Shown here piece after piece: positions 24,426 through 24,986 of a stretch of DNA of 24,986 nucleotides (position 1 is the stretch's first letter; each line of letters starts with the position of its first letter). Below the pieces are notes generated by a model that searched no databases, was not told where the DNA came from, and saw nothing but the letters and a program-made list of their open reading frames with translations. The position numbers and the translations under genes are program-made. This stretch comes from JBGOTP01 sp041476545 (GTDB lineage Bacteria > Acidobacteriota > Vicinamibacteria > Vicinamibacterales > CAVVIG01): contig JBGOTP010000026.1 of NCBI GenBank assembly GCA_041476545.1, positions 1 to 24,986 of the forward strand. Direction: 5' to 3'.

Positions 24426-24986
24426 ATGACCTGGTTTGTGCTCGCGCGTGTCCTGTTCGCCGCGGCGGTTGCGTACACGGCCGCAGCGGTCCAGCCGTTT
24501 CCGGTTGGTTTCATCGGTAACTTCGGGTTCGGTCTCGCGCTGGCGGCACTCGCCGTGCTGTTGGAACGCCGGCTCCACGAAACGTCCACACCCCGTGTCA
24601 TCGGATCGCTCATCGGCGTCGTCATCGGGCTCACGATTGCGCGAGGGATCGAGGCGGGGCTGTTCTGGGTCGACAACACCGATCGCCGCATCGAGTTCCT
24701 GGGCAGCTTCCTCCTCATCGCTCTGCCGTATCTCGGTCTCGTGATTGGCGCCCGGCAGGGTGAGTGGCTCGAACCGGCGCGACTCGTGACTCTGTTTCGC
24801 GCCACTGGGCCCGAGCGCCGCTACCGCATTCTCGACACCAGCGTCATCATCGACGGCCGCATCGCCGACGTGTGCGAGACCGGCTTCATCGATGGCGCGC
24901 TCGTGATTCCGCAGTTCGTGCTCAAAGAACTGCAGCTCGTGGCCGATTCATCCGATTCGATGAAGCGGAATCGCGGCAGGCGCGGC
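24426..24986 (+). CDS. Membrane PIN-domain protein, PIN/TRAM type (3' partial)
   Basis: The frame has no stop before the right edge, so 187 codons are visible. The N-terminus MTWFVLARVLFAAAVAYTAA and three further hydrophobic stretches (to about residue 118) give four likely transmembrane segments. From about residue 138 a PIN nuclease domain begins: YRILDTSVIIDGRIADVCET, then GALVIPQFVLKELQLVADSS. The Asp of LDTS and the Glu of LKEL are metal-binding residues of that fold. This matches the YacL-like PIN/TRAM family, which continues with RGRRGL and an RNA-binding TRAM domain beyond the window. The ATG at 24426 has GGGAGG 7 nt upstream. As I recall, such genes commonly follow radA. The RNA substrate is unknown. 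Confidence 0.9.
   Translation, partial: MTWFVLARVLFAAAVAYTAAAVQPFPVGFIGNFGFGLALAALAVLLERRLHETSTPRVIGSLIGVVIGLTIARGIEAGLFWVDNTDRRIEFLGSFLLIALPYLGLVIGARQGEWLEPARLVTLFRATGPERRYRILDTSVIIDGRIADVCETGFIDGALVIPQFVLKELQLVADSSDSMKRNRGRRG

Overview
The window looks like chromosomal DNA of a GC-rich, outer-membrane-bearing bacterium. The likeliest source is an Acidobacteriota member of the Vicinamibacteria type. That placement is inferred from gene content, HAMP-repeat hybrid kinases and intergenic style, and not from a marker tree. I see no phage, insertion sequence, CRISPR array or plasmid module. Most genes are housekeeping.

Region 1 (1-8034) is a signalling block. A HAMP-repeat/GAF hybrid histidine kinase with three receiver domains (cut by the left edge) is followed by a receiver-first histidine kinase, both on the + strand. 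Facing them on the - strand are a Crp/Fnr-type regulator, two single receiver proteins, a small helix-turn-helix-like protein and an outer-membrane beta-barrel. Region 2 (8035-8676) is mostly non-coding and carries what looks like the decayed end of a HigB-type toxin gene. Region 3 (8677-12197, - strand) is a surface-polysaccharide operon: Trm112-like protein, GT9 glycosyltransferase, O-antigen ligase-like protein and heptose-7-phosphate kinase.

Region 4 (12246-18804, + strand) holds TPR protein, LolB-like lipoprotein, ispE, tRNA-Gln(TTG), prs, rplY and pth. As I recall it, this is the same order as a locus in Pseudomonas, so it is an old, conserved neighbourhood. Region 5 (18966-24986, + strand) is rpsF-rpsR-rplI-dnaB-alr-radA followed by a membrane PIN-domain protein cut by the right edge. 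Together regions 4 and 5 supply translation, replication, repair, PRPP, isoprenoid and cell-wall functions.

The most unusual feature is in the gaps. Nearly every spacer between the housekeeping genes is built from short repeated 'words' that run in tandem or pair as long imperfect hairpins. One 11-bp vocabulary is shared between spacers about 2.9 kb apart. A separate GGGGTCA/TGACCCC hairpin sits in frame inside alr and adds roughly 18 residues ahead of the catalytic lysine. These repeats and the HigB remnant are the observations most worth following up; no new multi-gene system is evident.
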